Shown in pieces: positions 34,872-44,285 of a stretch of DNA of 64,000 nt. Positions within the stretch are counted from its first letter, which is position 1. Every line of letters begins with the position of its first letter. Origin of the DNA: Lachnospiraceae bacterium (GTDB lineage: Bacteria; Bacillota; Clostridia; Lachnospirales; Lachnospiraceae); NCBI GenBank assembly GCA_017558145.1, contig JAFYWF010000100.1, positions 1 to 64,000 of the forward strand, written 5' to 3'. The notes under the pieces are model-generated. The model did no database searches and was not told the DNA's origin. It was given only the letters and a program-made list of their open reading frames with translations. The position numbers were made by a program, and so were the translations under genes.

Positions 34872-36368
34872 CTAAAATTGAAAGTATATAAATGCAGCTT
34901 TATCAAAAGCAGGACCCCATATTCCAAATACTAAAATTACCCATACCGATGCTGCAACAAATAGCCATCGGAACCAATAATCCTGACGAAAAACACATTC
35001 CCGTATGCATATTCCTTTGTATTTACAAATATCCACAAACAACAATAACACTATACATACAAGCATAAGAATAAAATTATGTGCACTTAATCCACATTCA
35101 TATAACGATCCATCAAAAAGAATCCCTATATTACCAACTGTACACATTGATTTAATCATTGATAATGCTGTTCTAAAATCAGAAGCTCTGAAAAAAATCC
35201 ACGAAAAATCAACTAATACAAATGTAGTAACCACACCAAACACTTTGTGTCCAAAAGATTCTCTATTTAATCTTAAAAACTTCACCACTTTGTCGCGAAT
35301 AGGCATTATCACTTCGCCGATCACTTGATATAAACCATTTAATCCACCCCATATAACGAATGAAAAATCTGCGCCATGCCATAATCCACTTACTAAAAAT
35401 ACAAATATTTTATTAAAATACTTCCGAATGATACCTTTTCTACTACCACCTAATGGAATGTAAAGATAATCTTTAAACCATGATGTTAGCGAAATATGCC
35501 ATTTACGCCAAAATGTAGCTACCGTAGTGGAAAGATAAGGTGCTTCAAAATTCTCCATCAATGAAATGCCTAATATTTTAGCTGTTCCCATAGCAATTGT
35601 TGAATATCCACTAAAATCACAATATATCTGTACCGCAAATAATATCGTTGCTACCACGATATAGTAACCTTCATATGTAATATAATCTGAATAAACAGTG
35701 TCTACTAATATAGCTATTCTATCTGCTAATACAATTTTAAGAAAAAATCCCCATAGCATTAAAAAAAATCCATCACGTGCTGTTTCAAAATCAATTTTTT
35801 TAGGTTCCGCCAGTTGTTTCAAAAGATTTTTACTTCTTTCAATGGGTCCTGCTACCAGCTGCGGAAAAAAAGAGACAAATAAGGCATATCTGAAGAAATT
35901 CTTTTCTGCATAAATCTCATCTCTATACACATCTATTGTGTAACTTAATGCCTGAAATGTATAAAAAGAAATACCTACCGGAAGCATAATATCAAAATCC
36001 GGTATACTAATTCGAATCTTTAGATTTAAACAAATATTCTCTACAATATCTAATACAAAATTAGTATATTTAAAATAAAAAAGAATTCCCAAATTGCTAA
36101 TAAGACTGCCTGCAACTATCCACTTTTTATATTTCACTTTGCCTTCTTCCGAAACTTCCAGCTTTTTAATTCTTTCAATCCCTAAACCACTAAGATAAGT
36201 AATTATGGTAGATGTGAATATAAGTACAATATAAGTTACATTCCAACACATATAAAAATAGTAACTTACAACCAATAACCACAAATATTTTACTTTATCC
36301 GGAATCATAAAGTATATTAATGTAACAATTGGAAAGAATATTAAAAAATCAATTGAATTAAATAACAT
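34872..36368 (-). CDS. MBOAT family membrane O-acyltransferase, no. 6
   Basis: 498 residues, polytopic. FFPQLVAGPIERSKN, YCDFSGYSTIAMG, FWRKWHISLTSWFKDY, YIPLGG and GLWHGADFS are present, with both conserved His. The third His position reads WGGLNG (Asn), as in no. 4. Start MLFNSIDFLIFFPIV. The SGNH partner follows after 10 bases; upstream, 28 bases away, is the SGNH protein of pair 7. The two pairs 6 and 7 thus run in tandem. Confidence 0.9.
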   Translation of the reverse strand: MLFNSIDFLIFFPIVTLIYFMIPDKVKYLWLLVVSYYFYMCWNVTYIVLIFTSTIITYLSGLGIERIKKLEVSEEGKVKYKKWIVAGSLISNLGILFYFKYTNFVLDIVENICLNLKIRISIPDFDIMLPVGISFYTFQALSYTIDVYRDEIYAEKNFFRYALFVSFFPQLVAGPIERSKNLLKQLAEPKKIDFETARDGFFLMLWGFFLKIVLADRIAILVDTVYSDYITYEGYYIVVATILFAVQIYCDFSGYSTIAMGTAKILGISLMENFEAPYLSTTVATFWRKWHISLTSWFKDYLYIPLGGSRKGIIRKYFNKIFVFLVSGLWHGADFSFVIWGGLNGLYQVIGEVIMPIRDKVVKFLRLNRESFGHKVFGVVTTFVLVDFSWIFFRASDFRTALSMIKSMCTVGNIGILFDGSLYECGLSAHNFILMLVCIVLLLFVDICKYKGICIRECVFRQDYWFRWLFVAASVWVILVFGIWGPAFDKAAFIYFQF

Positions 36369-36396
36369 TTAGTTTCTCCCTGTATATTTCTACTTA

Positions 36397-37872
36397 TTAC
36401 AGCTCTTCATTCTCTTTTCGCATTATTTCAAAATTTACATAAATATCTGTTGCAACACTATCTATCACCGTTTTTGTTACTGGATCATATACTAATATAT
36501 TTACCCCATTCTCTACCATAACATAATTTTCTTTTCCTAAAATAATTTTTGCCTTTTGATAGCTTTCACCATCTTCATTCATTATTATTTCAGATTGTAG
36601 GTAAATACTAACACCATTTTTCTCAAAATCATCTTGATATTCTTTTCCTGATAGATAGCTCACTACATTTCCATTTTCAAAAATCCATGTTCCTCCGGTC
36701 ACATAATCATCATATTTTATTCCCATCTCTTCCAACTGTGGATAATATACATCCCCTGCCGCTGTGTGATTTCCATTCAGATTCATGATAATCATATAGT
36801 CTTTTAATTCAGATATTATTCCTAAATATTCATTAATATCCAAAGCATCTGTAAGTCGTTTACGGATTTTTGTTCCCTCTAAAAATCTACTATTGATATC
36901 CCATAATATATACTTATTGCTTCCTCTTTTATCTGTTAAATCATAATTATTCACCAAAAAATCAGCCACATAAGAAGTCACTTTTTCAGCTCCATAATTA
37001 TTTACATGTCCACCATCACGAAAATCCACATCATAATCTAATTCAATCTCTTCATACAAGTGATGGAAGTCAATCATAGGGATTTCTTCTTCTGTTGCTA
37101 TTTGTTTAATGTAATTAAATCGCATTCTCTCTGTTTCTGACGAACAATATGGAGCAGCTACCAAAATCAGTTCTGTATCACTCATTTTGGTAATATCTAT
37201 AATTTTTCTTAAATATTCTTCACTTCTTTCCTCTAAAGGAAGAACATTTTCCTCACTAATCACTGGCGGTGCTTCAAATTCACCTCTTAAATAGCTTCCT
37301 CTATAACCACGCATATATGGTTCCATATTCTCAAAATCATCTTGTACAATTTCCGTATATCTGGAATGTATAATCGGAAACTTTAAGAGAAGCTGTTTTT
37401 TGTATATCGGATCCTTTTTCATATGTTCGGAGAGATCCTTCACAAAATCCCGATGATTTTTTGACCATCTCATTCCTAATGTATTTCGATAAAAGCTTGC
37501 ATCATCATTGATGATTTCATCATGAACTGCTCCCCAAACTTCTAAAACCACGATTTTGGGGTTCTGGACCTCTATTGCTTCTTTTACAAAATAATAGGTT
37601 GAATCTATCATTTGTGCACCGGCAGATAGCGTATATCCTGCAATACCGTACTCATCCCATAACAAACCATGATCAAAGGTACAGTGTGCATGACTGCTTC
37701 CAAAAAACATGACATCCACAGTTTCTTTTGGCATATCATACAAATTTTGCCAACCTCCACCTCCACCTGTACTTTTATAATTCAGTACCGATAATATTTT
37801 CCACATAATTATGCATATGATCAAAAAAAATACTATTCCTTTAAGACAATTTTTCCATATAGATTTTTTCAT
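36397..37872 (-). CDS. DltD-like SGNH protein, partner of MBOAT no. 7
   Basis: 491 residues. Membrane anchor at about 10-29, a short glycine-rich stretch (STGGGGGW, 34-41), nucleophile motif GSSH (58-61), and RDGGHVN with D-x-x-H near residue 286. After LTDKRGSNKY a C-terminal domain of ~170 residues ends with GVNILVYDPVTKTVIDS, a beta segment recognisable in several of the other SGNH proteins and in the gene stump at 47556. It starts 18 bases after the MBOAT stop. Confidence 0.82.
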   Translation of the reverse strand: MKKSIWKNCLKGIVFFLIICIIMWKILSVLNYKSTGGGGGWQNLYDMPKETVDVMFFGSSHAHCTFDHGLLWDEYGIAGYTLSAGAQMIDSTYYFVKEAIEVQNPKIVVLEVWGAVHDEIINDDASFYRNTLGMRWSKNHRDFVKDLSEHMKKDPIYKKQLLLKFPIIHSRYTEIVQDDFENMEPYMRGYRGSYLRGEFEAPPVISEENVLPLEERSEEYLRKIIDITKMSDTELILVAAPYCSSETERMRFNYIKQIATEEEIPMIDFHHLYEEIELDYDVDFRDGGHVNNYGAEKVTSYVADFLVNNYDLTDKRGSNKYILWDINSRFLEGTKIRKRLTDALDINEYLGIISELKDYMIIMNLNGNHTAAGDVYYPQLEEMGIKYDDYVTGGTWIFENGNVVSYLSGKEYQDDFEKNGVSIYLQSEIIMNEDGESYQKAKIILGKENYVMVENGVNILVYDPVTKTVIDSVATDIYVNFEIMRKENEEL

Positions 37873-37890
37873 CCAAACCGATCCTTAAAA

Positions 37891-39399
37891 TTAAAACTGA
37901 AAATAAATAAACTGTGCAGAATTAAATCCTGGTCCGTAATAGCCAAATACCATACATGATACTAACAATAAAATAATTACTCCCCAACGAAAAACAATCC
38001 ATTGTCCATCTAACCATTCTGCTAAGTTTTGATTCTTTATATATTTCACTCCATCTACAAGCAACAACACACCTAATGCCATACATAATATATGCATTTG
38101 AGTTATATCAAGTCCCCATGTATAAATACTTTGGTCAAATAAAGACCACCAATCTCTATATCTAATCATTCTTTCAATATAATGAACTGCTTGATATAAC
38201 GACTCCGCACGAAAGAAAATCCACGCCAAATCAACAAATACAAAAGTACACAATATCTTTGAAAATTTATATCCAAAAGAATCTACTTTTGTATGACATT
38301 TTAAATTAATTCTATTTACCAGCGGTGTAAACTCTTTTTCAATAATCTGATATATTCCATGAAGAAATCCCCAGAAAACATAAGTCCAATTGGCTCCATG
38401 CCATAATCCGCTTACCGTAAATGTAATCAAAATGTTTCTATATTGCTTCCACTTATTACATCTACTTCCCCCTAATGGTATATAAAGATAATCTCTAAAC
38501 CATGTACTGAGAGAAATGTGCCATCTTCTCCAAAATTCTGTAATACTTTGTGAAAAGTACGGTGTATTAAAATTATCCATCAAGTCAAAGCCCAACACTT
38601 TGGCTGCTCCAATAGCGATGGTTGAATACCCATTAAAATCACAATATATTTGTAATGCAAAGGCCAAAGCCCCTATGGAAAGTGCAACCAAACCATAACA
38701 TTGATATTCCTTAAAAATATGATCTACCAGTACTGCAACTCTGTCTGTTATTACAACCTTCATAAACAAGCCCCAAAACATGGTTACAACACCGGTTGCA
38801 ATTCTTTCATAATTCCATAACTTATGCTGCGGTTCTTCCTGTATTTGAGATAATAAATTTTTTGATCTTTCAATTGGGCCTGCCACTAGTTGTGGAAAAA
38901 AAGATACAAATAATGCATATCTTAATAAATTTTTTTCTGCTTTTACATTTCCGCGATATACATCAATTGTATAACCTAATGCTTGAAAAGTATAAAAAGA
39001 AATTCCAACCGGCAATAAAATGTCAAAAACAGGTATACTATTCATATGTAATTTATTTAGAAAAAGATTTATTGTATCTATTAAAAAATTAGTATATTTA
39101 AAATAAATAAGAATACCTAAATTAGTTACAAAACTTGCTGTAATCACTAATTTCATCCTATGATTTTTTTGTTTATCATTAAACTTTATATTTTCCTTTA
39201 AATCCCCTACAATAATTCCACAAATATAAGTAATTACGGTTGAAATTGCAATTAACGCACTATACAACAGATTCCAACACATGTAAAAATAGTAACTACT
39301 TATTAATAGCCAAATATAACGAATCTTTGATGGTAATATAAAATATATTATTAAAACGAATGGAAAAAAAATCAAAAAATTAATGGAATTAAATAGCAT
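37891..39399 (-). CDS. MBOAT family membrane O-acyltransferase, no. 7
   Basis: 502 residues, polytopic. FFPQLVAGPIERSKN, YCDFNGYSTIAIG, FWRRWHISLSTWFRDY, YIPLGG and GLWHGANWT are present, with both conserved His and the third His in WGFLHG. AAGGAG lies before the ATG. It is the first gene of the tandem 7-6-GtrA-GtrB run, behind the promoter at 39422-39451. Confidence 0.9.
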   Translation of the reverse strand: MLFNSINFLIFFPFVLIIYFILPSKIRYIWLLISSYYFYMCWNLLYSALIAISTVITYICGIIVGDLKENIKFNDKQKNHRMKLVITASFVTNLGILIYFKYTNFLIDTINLFLNKLHMNSIPVFDILLPVGISFYTFQALGYTIDVYRGNVKAEKNLLRYALFVSFFPQLVAGPIERSKNLLSQIQEEPQHKLWNYERIATGVVTMFWGLFMKVVITDRVAVLVDHIFKEYQCYGLVALSIGALAFALQIYCDFNGYSTIAIGAAKVLGFDLMDNFNTPYFSQSITEFWRRWHISLSTWFRDYLYIPLGGSRCNKWKQYRNILITFTVSGLWHGANWTYVFWGFLHGIYQIIEKEFTPLVNRINLKCHTKVDSFGYKFSKILCTFVFVDLAWIFFRAESLYQAVHYIERMIRYRDWWSLFDQSIYTWGLDITQMHILCMALGVLLLVDGVKYIKNQNLAEWLDGQWIVFRWGVIILLLVSCMVFGYYGPGFNSAQFIYFQF

Positions 39400-39421
39400 A
39401 ATTCTTACTACTCCTTTAATT

Positions 39422-39451
39422 ATTATATCGAATAATTTTTTTTCTTTTCAA
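39422..39451 (-). promoter_or_regulatory. Promoter of the MBOAT no. 7 unit
   Basis: TTGAAA (39446-39451), 18 bases, TATAAT (39422-39427) on the minus strand, about 25 bases before the start at 39399. The rest of the gap 39452-39624 is A+T-rich, with nothing else recognisable and no clear terminator for the gene at 39625. Confidence 0.65.
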
Positions 39452-39624
39452 TCAAAATTTCTTTTAATAGGCATCAATTCATAAAATAATTTTTGCCCAT
39501 TTAAAGTATTAAGACTAAAATAATTGATTTACAAAAGAGCCTTTCATTCTTTTTTTTACATGTTTGAAATCTAATATAACAATATCATTAATAGTGTGTA
39601 TAAAAACAAACTCTATAAATCTCA

Positions 39625-41121
39625 TTAATAGGTTAAATTAAATTTCTGATTTATATTTTCATCTGGAATTATTTCAATAGCTATAGGTTTACTAATAATT
39701 CCATGTCTATAAAGTGTATCCGATATTAAGCTTCCCATATACGTAGCATGTGGCCAATTTGAAAAATCAGCATTTCCTTTTGGAACACTTAATTGTAAAC
39801 AATCTTGTCCTTTTCGATCTGCTTCTGTTATGTTTAATAAAATGTAATCATCTACATTTTTACATTGTTCCCATGATAATTGATATCCATTTATATCCTT
39901 AAATGATTTGGAAGCATTAATGACTTGACAAAATAATATAAAGACTATGATAGGAATAAAAATATTAATTCTAGATTCCTTTTTCATTATATATGCTAAT
40001 GAAAAACATACACACAATATTACATAAAATCCAACGCTTAGAAAAACATCACTTCTACCAGCATAGCTTACGGATACTTTTCCTGAAAGCAATACGACAT
40101 ATATACATACCAAAATACAAGTAATTACCAATTTTATCCATTCTTTCAAAATATTTATATCTTTATTCATAAATAATATTATACCGAAAACAATAACTAT
40201 GATTCCAGAAATCAAAACAAATAATTTGTTAGTTTGGAGAAGCAATCCTATAAATGATTGCATTGCACCATAAATATCAAATGATTTTCCACTAGATAAA
40301 TCCATTGCTCTTTTTCCGCTTAATTCAAATATCAAAGTAAAAATCCAACCTATTACTACTACAATTTGTATTTTATTTTTTATACCAAACTTGTTAATAT
40401 TTTTATCCTTTAATTTCAATTCGATTAATGAATAAAATAAATCTAAGGATACAAAAATTGCTAAAATTGCATTTTCATATAAATTAGAACAAAGTGCCAA
40501 ATATAATGCAAGACATAATATTCCTACATTAAAAGAATTTCTTTTATTTTTCAATTCATCATTTAAATCATATCTCAAAAGAAATAATACTAAGGAAGAA
40601 TTTAACAAAGCAGGAATTGTATAGTTAAAAATACAAGTAATATCTATCGATGATAATAAAAATTCGTTATTATATAATTTCGTTTTAAAACAAAGAAAAT
40701 GGAAAACTAAAAATACAACTGTAACAAATGAGGATACATAGCTTGATAACTGAAATTTTTTGATTATATACTTATCAAATGAAATAATATATACTAGCAC
40801 AAATAAAGATAATACTATAGCACATGCCACAGCCAAAGAACGTATATAATCCCCCAAAATTGGATAAATAATATACGCTCCCAGATAACCAGTTAATGGC
40901 ATTAAAGTTTCTGGAAAAACTTTAATGGGATTAAAATATCCCCATATGGGTAATGCTCTTCGCATATAACCTATATTATACCAATCATCCGTATTATATA
41001 TTATTAAGGGATGAGCAACATTAAAAAAAATCATTATAATTGTGAAAATTCCTAAATAGAATAATCTTTTATTTGAAATTAAATCCTTTATTTTTACATT
41101 CATATTCATATTATCTAGCAT
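39625..41121 (-). CDS. Polytopic membrane protein, GT-C-like, function unknown
   Basis: 498 residues with about 12 hydrophobic segments. A YNTDDWYNIGYMRRALPIW block after the first segment places an acidic DDW pair in an outward loop, as in the DUF6056-like proteins. Further on an SNLYENA motif occurs. The short C-terminal region (about 100 residues) is soluble. Overall it resembles glycosyltransferases of GT-C type, but no named family was recognised. The ATG at 41121 with GGAGAGAG upstream is chosen; it overlaps the end of the GT4-WecG gene by 11 bases, so translation is coupled. Codon use is very A+T-rich. Confidence 0.6.
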   Translation of the reverse strand: MLDNMNMNVKIKDLISNKRLFYLGIFTIIMIFFNVAHPLIIYNTDDWYNIGYMRRALPIWGYFNPIKVFPETLMPLTGYLGAYIIYPILGDYIRSLAVACAIVLSLFVLVYIISFDKYIIKKFQLSSYVSSFVTVVFLVFHFLCFKTKLYNNEFLLSSIDITCIFNYTIPALLNSSLVLFLLRYDLNDELKNKRNSFNVGILCLALYLALCSNLYENAILAIFVSLDLFYSLIELKLKDKNINKFGIKNKIQIVVVIGWIFTLIFELSGKRAMDLSSGKSFDIYGAMQSFIGLLLQTNKLFVLISGIIVIVFGIILFMNKDINILKEWIKLVITCILVCIYVVLLSGKVSVSYAGRSDVFLSVGFYVILCVCFSLAYIMKKESRINIFIPIIVFILFCQVINASKSFKDINGYQLSWEQCKNVDDYILLNITEADRKGQDCLQLSVPKGNADFSNWPHATYMGSLISDTLYRHGIISKPIAIEIIPDENINQKFNLTY

Positions 41122-43042
41122 TTTTACTCTCTCTCCACACAAACCACATAAACTTCACATTGGTAACCAAATATCTCTTCCATAATCGTTTAGGATCTTG
41201 AACCAATCTTACGACCCATTCCAAACTCATTTTCTGCATCCATAATGGTGCCCTTTTCAATTTACCTGCATGATAATCAAATCCAGCACCTACACCAAAC
41301 ATAAGTCCATTTAATTTACCCTTATGAGCATACATCCATCTCTCCTGTTTCGGAGCACCAAGACCAATCCATATAATATCTGCATTACTTTCATTAATCG
41401 TTTTTATAACATCTTGATCTTCCTGCTCTGTCAATGGTCGGAATGGTGGCGAATACATTCCAGCAATTTGAAGATTTGGATATTTTTCTTTTAAGACATT
41501 AGCAAGAGTATCCAACGTGTCCTGACTTCCACCATAGAAATAATGTCTTAATTCATTTCCCTCATTTCCACGAATAAACATCTGCTCCATAAAATCAGGT
41601 CCTGTAACACGCTGTGCCTCTTTGAACCCTCGCTGGCGACTTACAATAGAAAGCGGCTCTCCATCCGGAAAATCTAATACGGCATTATTTTGAATATTCA
41701 AATACTCTTTATCTTCGTACGACATGACAGTTGTATGTCCATTAGAAACACATACATATTCTCCTGACATCTTATGAATATTTTCTTCTACAAAAGAAAC
41801 AGTCCTATCCATGTTAGTGACTAATATATTTACTCCAAGAATAGGACAAATGTCCATTGGCAAATCAATATTTAATCTTTTTTTCAATTGCTGTCTATGT
41901 TCTTCTGCTCTCTCTAATATCGCTCTCTTGCAAGCATCAATTCCTAACTTCTTATAAACATCTACAGTCTTATCAACAACTCTTTCCCACGGATATGTAT
42001 CAAGCACATATCTACCCGCTTTTTGTCCTATTTCCTCTACTTCCTCATATGACTTTTCTGTAATTTCCTTTAATACTTCATATAAACTGTCTATATTACC
42101 CTGTTTGAATGAAAAAACATTTTCTTTACCCGTTGTCGTATTTTCTTTAATATCACTTACTAAACAACAACGTTTGTAACTCATAGCTTCTAATAAACTG
42201 ATTGGCAAACCTTCTACATCGGAAGGAAGAACGTACAAAAAAGCATTAGAATATAATTCTTCTAATGTTTGTCCACTAACAAAACCAGTCATTATAATAT
42301 CATCGTTATCTATAGACATAGCCGCAAGCTGCTCCACATAATCATCAGAATGGCTACTTCCACCAGCAATCACCAATTTTTTATCTGTGTTAAGCTTCTT
42401 GTATGCCTCGATTAAATAATGAATTCCTTTTTCTGGTACAAGTCGACCTAAAAACAGAATATAGTTTCCTGGCTCTAATCCCCATTTTTCTTTGATTAGT
42501 TGTGGTTCTAATAATTTAGGTTCTTCCACACCGTTTGGAATCACATTGGTATCTCGATGATATGTTTGTTTAAAATAATCTCTCATTGGATCATTTAAAA
42601 CAATTATCTCATCTGAATATTTACCAATAATTTTTTCTCCAAATTTGAGATAACTTTGTCCTAATTCTCCCCACTTGGCCCTTTTCCAATCTAATCCATG
42701 TGTTGTGCAAACTACTTTTTTCCCAAACATCTTAGGAATCCAACATAAGCTAGAAGGTCCGCATGCATGATAATGATATACATCATATCCCTTCATCAAT
42801 GCCATAATAGTTGCAAAAAAGGTATAAATAATTGCATCCAAATGCTTCGTAGATATTGTTGGAATATATATTAAGTTAATTCCTCTATGCTTTTTTACAC
42901 GATTTTTACAATAGTATTTTCTACAATAAACATCTACCTTTGCCCCGGACTCTACTAATCCGGCAGCCAATTCTTCTACGTGTATCTCCACCCCTCCTGC
43001 ACGTGAAGGAATGCCTTTTTGACCAATCATTGCTATTTTCAT
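41111..43042 (-). CDS. Fusion of a GT4 glycosyltransferase and a WecG/TagA/CpsF glycosyltransferase
   Basis: 643 residues. Residues 1-375 are a GT4 (GT-B) domain: IGQKGIPSRAGGVEIHVEEL, IPNGVEE (168-174), FLGRLVPEKG (197-206) and EGLPISLLEAMS (277-288) with the Glu pair. A helical linker with an AEEHRQQLKKRL stretch (379-390) leads to a WecG/TagA domain (about 400-640): DFPDGEPLS (457-465) with the catalytic-type Asp, TGPDFM (480-485), GLGAPKQERWM (560-570) and GVGAGFDYHAGKLKRAP (583-599). WecG/TagA enzymes add ManNAc-type or other sugars to a lipid-linked GlcNAc. The two domains would add successive sugars of one repeat. The start at 43042 lies 12 bases after a GAGGAAG site; an ATG 8 codons earlier is possible. 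Confidence 0.9.
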   Translation of the reverse strand: MKIAMIGQKGIPSRAGGVEIHVEELAAGLVESGAKVDVYCRKYYCKNRVKKHRGINLIYIPTISTKHLDAIIYTFFATIMALMKGYDVYHYHACGPSSLCWIPKMFGKKVVCTTHGLDWKRAKWGELGQSYLKFGEKIIGKYSDEIIVLNDPMRDYFKQTYHRDTNVIPNGVEEPKLLEPQLIKEKWGLEPGNYILFLGRLVPEKGIHYLIEAYKKLNTDKKLVIAGGSSHSDDYVEQLAAMSIDNDDIIMTGFVSGQTLEELYSNAFLYVLPSDVEGLPISLLEAMSYKRCCLVSDIKENTTTGKENVFSFKQGNIDSLYEVLKEITEKSYEEVEEIGQKAGRYVLDTYPWERVVDKTVDVYKKLGIDACKRAILERAEEHRQQLKKRLNIDLPMDICPILGVNILVTNMDRTVSFVEENIHKMSGEYVCVSNGHTTVMSYEDKEYLNIQNNAVLDFPDGEPLSIVSRQRGFKEAQRVTGPDFMEQMFIRGNEGNELRHYFYGGSQDTLDTLANVLKEKYPNLQIAGMYSPPFRPLTEQEDQDVIKTINESNADIIWIGLGAPKQERWMYAHKGKLNGLMFGVGAGFDYHAGKLKRAPLWMQKMSLEWVVRLVQDPKRLWKRYLVTNVKFMWFVWRESKNAR

Positions 43043-43049
43043 AATAGTC

Positions 43050-44258
43050 TTATTCTTCCTCATCAAAATATCGCATTTTGTAATTGCGCTTTTCTTCGTA
43101 TTCCTCTAACAATGTTCCCATGACAAATGCAAATCCCATTACCACAGGTTGCATAAAACCTGCTTCTGAAAATGTTGTAATAAGCATGTATATAAACATA
43201 AAAATCAAAAGCATATATTTCTTTTTATCATAATGATATACTCTTTGAATCTGTGTAAACAATATTACAATTAATCCACAATAAAAAAGAGTTCCTAAAA
43301 CACCGGTCTCTCCAAATAAAATTGGCCAAAACACATCTGTAAGATACATCTTTGACGTCTCGTTCATATATGCATTTTCTGCAATTCCATACAGATAATA
43401 AACTGGTGAATAATTGTTTGCAGCATAGGTTGAGCCAAAAGTACCAAATCCGGTACCTATAGGAAAATAATCTTTAGCAATATTTAGAGAAGCATTCAAC
43501 ATTAAACTCTTAGGATATTTAGCTTGTCCTTGAATATAATAAACATATATTTTTTCCCAAGCTAACATTGCTACCGGTACTGCCATATACATAATATACT
43601 TCACTTTTGTCTGTACCCTTTTATGTACAATAATATAGTACAATACTATAAAAACAAGCATCGCTCCGTATGATTTTTCTTTTCCACTTAACACTAACAT
43701 AATTATCATTAACATTAAACAAATTCGATACAGCCATATTCTCTTGTGCTCGCAAAAAATTAGTAATGCAAACAAAAGGGAAGACTTAGCACAGATATCC
43801 CATGCTTCTGGCTGTACAAACACATTTGGAAATATTAGTGAAATTACATAATAACCAAACCACGCTAAACTAATAATTTCAACCGATAATTCCTGTTCTT
43901 GTAAATCAGTCTGCAAATATTTCTGAATGTAACCTGCAGACACTAAGATCATAAAAAACTTTGCTGCTAATACTGCAGATGCACCAACAACCCACAATGG
44001 CTGATATTTATACAAAATATTACCAACTAATCCACACAAAAGAAAGGCTACCAAAAAAACAAGTTCTAAACGCTTATTTTTTGCTAACCTTATAACTCCT
44101 TTTTTAACTTTAAAATACTCCATAATTATAAAGGGTAAACAAACAAATGCAACACATTCATCAAATATTTTAAAAGGAAAAATCACTCCCTCTAATACTC
44201 TATGAAATATGAATGCTCCTAACACTAACATCCAAATGTATTTTTTTATCTTACACAT
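43050..44258 (-). CDS. O-antigen ligase/polymerase-like membrane protein (Wzy/WaaL family)
   Basis: 402 residues, about 11 hydrophobic segments. A large outward loop near residues 250-310 contains NIAKDYFPIGTGFGTFGS, the PxGxGxGT element typical of O-antigen ligase and Wzy proteins. Such proteins polymerise exported repeats or join polymer to its anchor. The gene stop overlaps or touches the next start (8 bases), and GGAGC precedes its own ATG. Second polymerase-like protein in this operon; which one polymerises and which one ligates cannot be told. Confidence 0.78.
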   Translation of the reverse strand: MCKIKKYIWMLVLGAFIFHRVLEGVIFPFKIFDECVAFVCLPFIIMEYFKVKKGVIRLAKNKRLELVFLVAFLLCGLVGNILYKYQPLWVVGASAVLAAKFFMILVSAGYIQKYLQTDLQEQELSVEIISLAWFGYYVISLIFPNVFVQPEAWDICAKSSLLFALLIFCEHKRIWLYRICLMLMIIMLVLSGKEKSYGAMLVFIVLYYIIVHKRVQTKVKYIMYMAVPVAMLAWEKIYVYYIQGQAKYPKSLMLNASLNIAKDYFPIGTGFGTFGSTYAANNYSPVYYLYGIAENAYMNETSKMYLTDVFWPILFGETGVLGTLFYCGLIVILFTQIQRVYHYDKKKYMLLIFMFIYMLITTFSEAGFMQPVVMGFAFVMGTLLEEYEEKRNYKMRYFDEEE

Positions 44259-44285
44259 ATCATACGCTCCGTATAACGTTAATTA

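Noticed and set aside
34001..39399. Tandem pairs 6 and 7 as a recent exact duplication
   Set aside because: The encoded proteins differ at many positions and the SGNH partners differ in length and domain content, so the duplication is old.
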